Origin: Novipirellula artificiosorum | Lineage (GTDB): Bacteria > Planctomycetota > Planctomycetia > Pirellulales > Pirellulaceae | Direction of reading: 5' to 3' | DNA length: 64,000 nt | Assembly (NCBI RefSeq): GCF_007860135.1 | Contig: NZ_SJPV01000002.1 | Span: forward strand, 124,001-188,000 | Shown: positions 62,918-64,000 of the stretch, in pieces | Layout: each line of letters opens with the position of its first letter | How positions within the stretch are numbered: the first letter of the stretch is position 1 | Program-made: the position numbers and the translations under genes | The notes under the pieces: generated by a model | Database searches by the model: none | What the model was told of the DNA's origin: nothing | The model's input: the letters and a program-made list of their open reading frames with translations, nothing else

Positions 62918-63063
62918 TAACTGGACAGCGCCATTTTCTGAGCGGCAAGGCGCGAGCCGCTGGTTAGGACCATGAAATACTGGCGGCTAGCGTCTTGCCG
63001 CTCAGTCCGAGATTGATTCGGCAACTTGCGGTAAATCGCCCACAAAGTGGCGTTGTCCAGCTA
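62918..63063. repeat. MITE-like dispersed repeat, copy 2
   Basis: 146 bp bounded by TAACTGGACAGCGCCA (62918-62933) and TGGCGTTGTCCAGCTA (63048-63063), inverted with two mismatches. Inside are GGCGGCTAGCGTCTTGCCGC and GCCGAATCAATCTCGGAC (as the complement). It matches copy 1 at 10554-10700 in the opposite orientation. The rest of the spacer (62763-63167) has nothing else I can support. Confidence 0.7.
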
Positions 63064-63167
63064 AGACGATTGATAGAAGCCCTTGAGATCGCCGACAACC
63101 GACGGATTGTGGTCATCCTTGGCCGATCGACTCCCACCTTTGCATCCCCTCAGCCGAAGACAACACG

Positions 63168-64000
63168 ATGATTAGAACACGGCCGACCCCTACCATAATG
63201 ACGGTGGCCCTTGCCACCACCTTGGCTCTGATCGCAGCTCACACGGTTGCCTCGGAACCTCTGGCGGTTCCAAGCCGTGGCTTCGTGAGCACGCTTCCCG
63301 CAAAGAGTTGGGAAGAAGGATTGATCTCGGGAAACGGGACCATCGGCATCAATGTCTTGAGCCGTCCGCTTGACGAGAGGGTGATCCTTTCCCACGAGCG
63401 ACTGTTCCTTCCGATGGGCGCCCCCGTGATGCCCGTCGATCAGTCAGCCCGATTGTTCGAGATCCGGCGGCTCATCGATCGGGGACTCTACCGACAGGCC
63501 TGCGAACTTCAGTTCAATCTTTCAGGCCAAAGCGGCTTCATGTATCCCGACTATTTTGTGCCAGCATTTGACTTGACGATTCAGAGCGAGGGGCACGGCG
63601 AAATCCGTGACTACGCCCGATCGGTGGATTTCCAAACCGGTGAAACGACCATCCATTGGGCGGACGATCGCGGTGTCTTCGAGCGTCGCATGTTCGTGTC
63701 ACGCGCGGCCGGCATCGCGGCGATGCTGTTCACCGCACCAAACTCGGCGCTCGATTGTCGCATCGCGCTAGTACCACGGGAACCAAGCGACGAATTCAAT
63801 TCGGATTCCGACATCAACAAACGCTCCGCGGAAGTTTTCCAAGAGCACGTTTCCGATATCAAGCGAACTGCGGGCGATTCTTGGCTGACGTACAGCAATC
63901 GCTTCTCGAGGGCTTATCCCGGAAGCATTCACGCATTGGAAGGTTTCGCGAGGGTTGTGGCCACGGCTGGGGAAACCGAACCACAAGACAACGGATCGCT
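63168..64000 (+). CDS. GH95-like glycoside hydrolase (3' end outside window)
   Basis: The frame starts at ATG 63168 and stays open to the window end, giving about 277 residues of a longer protein. A signal peptide is clear (TVALATTLALIAAHTVASE). The N-terminal beta domain of the GH95/GH65 type follows: PAKSWEEGLISGNGTIGINV, DERVILSHERLFLP and YPDYFVPAFDLTI. Family GH95 contains alpha-L-fucosidases and alpha-L-galactosidases; the catalytic part lies beyond the window. Neighbouring sulfatase suggests joint action on a sulfated, fucose-rich glycan. Confidence 0.8.
   Translation, partial: MIRTRPTPTIMTVALATTLALIAAHTVASEPLAVPSRGFVSTLPAKSWEEGLISGNGTIGINVLSRPLDERVILSHERLFLPMGAPVMPVDQSARLFEIRRLIDRGLYRQACELQFNLSGQSGFMYPDYFVPAFDLTIQSEGHGEIRDYARSVDFQTGETTIHWADDRGVFERRMFVSRAAGIAAMLFTAPNSALDCRIALVPREPSDEFNSDSDINKRSAEVFQEHVSDIKRTAGDSWLTYSNRFSRAYPGSIHALEGFARVVATAGETEPQDNGS

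Overview
The window looks like a chromosomal segment of a marine planctomycete, most likely of the Pirellulaceae (Rhodopirellula/Novipirellula type). This is inferred from gene content: a sulfatase, GH30 and GH95 glycosidases, FG-GAP/sialidase fusions, a Tat-exported Gfo/Idh/MocA oxidoreductase, URO-D-fold methyltransferase-like proteins, TPR and PDZ secreted proteins, and many palindromic intergenic repeats. Genes are mostly short transcription units of one to four genes on both strands. No phage, CRISPR array, tRNA or rRNA was seen.

Layout. 1-9.2 kb: a Tas-like aldo/keto reductase cut by the window edge, a secreted tyrosine-rich protein, a glycerophosphodiesterase convergent with a GH30 glycosidase, an Rrf2 regulator convergent with an RND efflux pair. 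9.5-12.2 kb: polyphosphate kinase 2 beside a long adenylate-kinase-like protein, plus a possible 30-residue protein with its own terminator. 12.4-21 kb: a giant FG-GAP/sialidase protein, a ZIP metal transporter divergent from a Fur-family regulator with a palindromic operator candidate between them, a Tat oxidoreductase and an esterase/SMP-30 fusion. 21.1-28.2 kb: a four-gene ABC-2 export operon with a large exported or membrane-anchored partner and a HEAT-repeat protein. 28.4-38.7 kb: a prenyltransferase-fold protein with a TonB-like N-terminus, larC, bL36, a BshB1-like deacetylase, a bifunctional-nuclease-domain protein with panC, a two-gene sugar importer, and a URO-D-like protein divergent from a homocysteine S-methyltransferase.

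38.7-40.06 kb is the one clearly accessory stretch: remnants of IS4/Tn5-like transposases, with 21-bp perfect terminal inverted repeats around one fragment. 40-48.7 kb carries carA, a TPR protein, ndk, a small lipoprotein, a PDZ protein and a double-GNAT-like protein. 49.2-54.5 kb holds dnaA and dnaB, then an AAA+ ATPase translationally coupled to a class 3 lipase. 54.7-61.2 kb holds nadB and, divergently, a phospholipid cluster (psd, pssA, a PmtA-like methyltransferase) ending in a CehA-like protein that has lost its metal-binding HxH motif. The window ends with a sulfatase and the 5' part of a GH95-like glycosidase.

Three small elements deserve attention. Two related MITE-like repeats lie at 10.55 and 62.9 kb and an unrelated one at 54.6 kb. 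At two of these sites the repeat end supplies or touches the stop codon of the adjacent gene (adenylate-kinase-like protein, nadB). Start codons were often moved downstream of the longest open frame, because signal peptides, overlaps with upstream stops, or family alignments favoured the shorter form; each entry says so.
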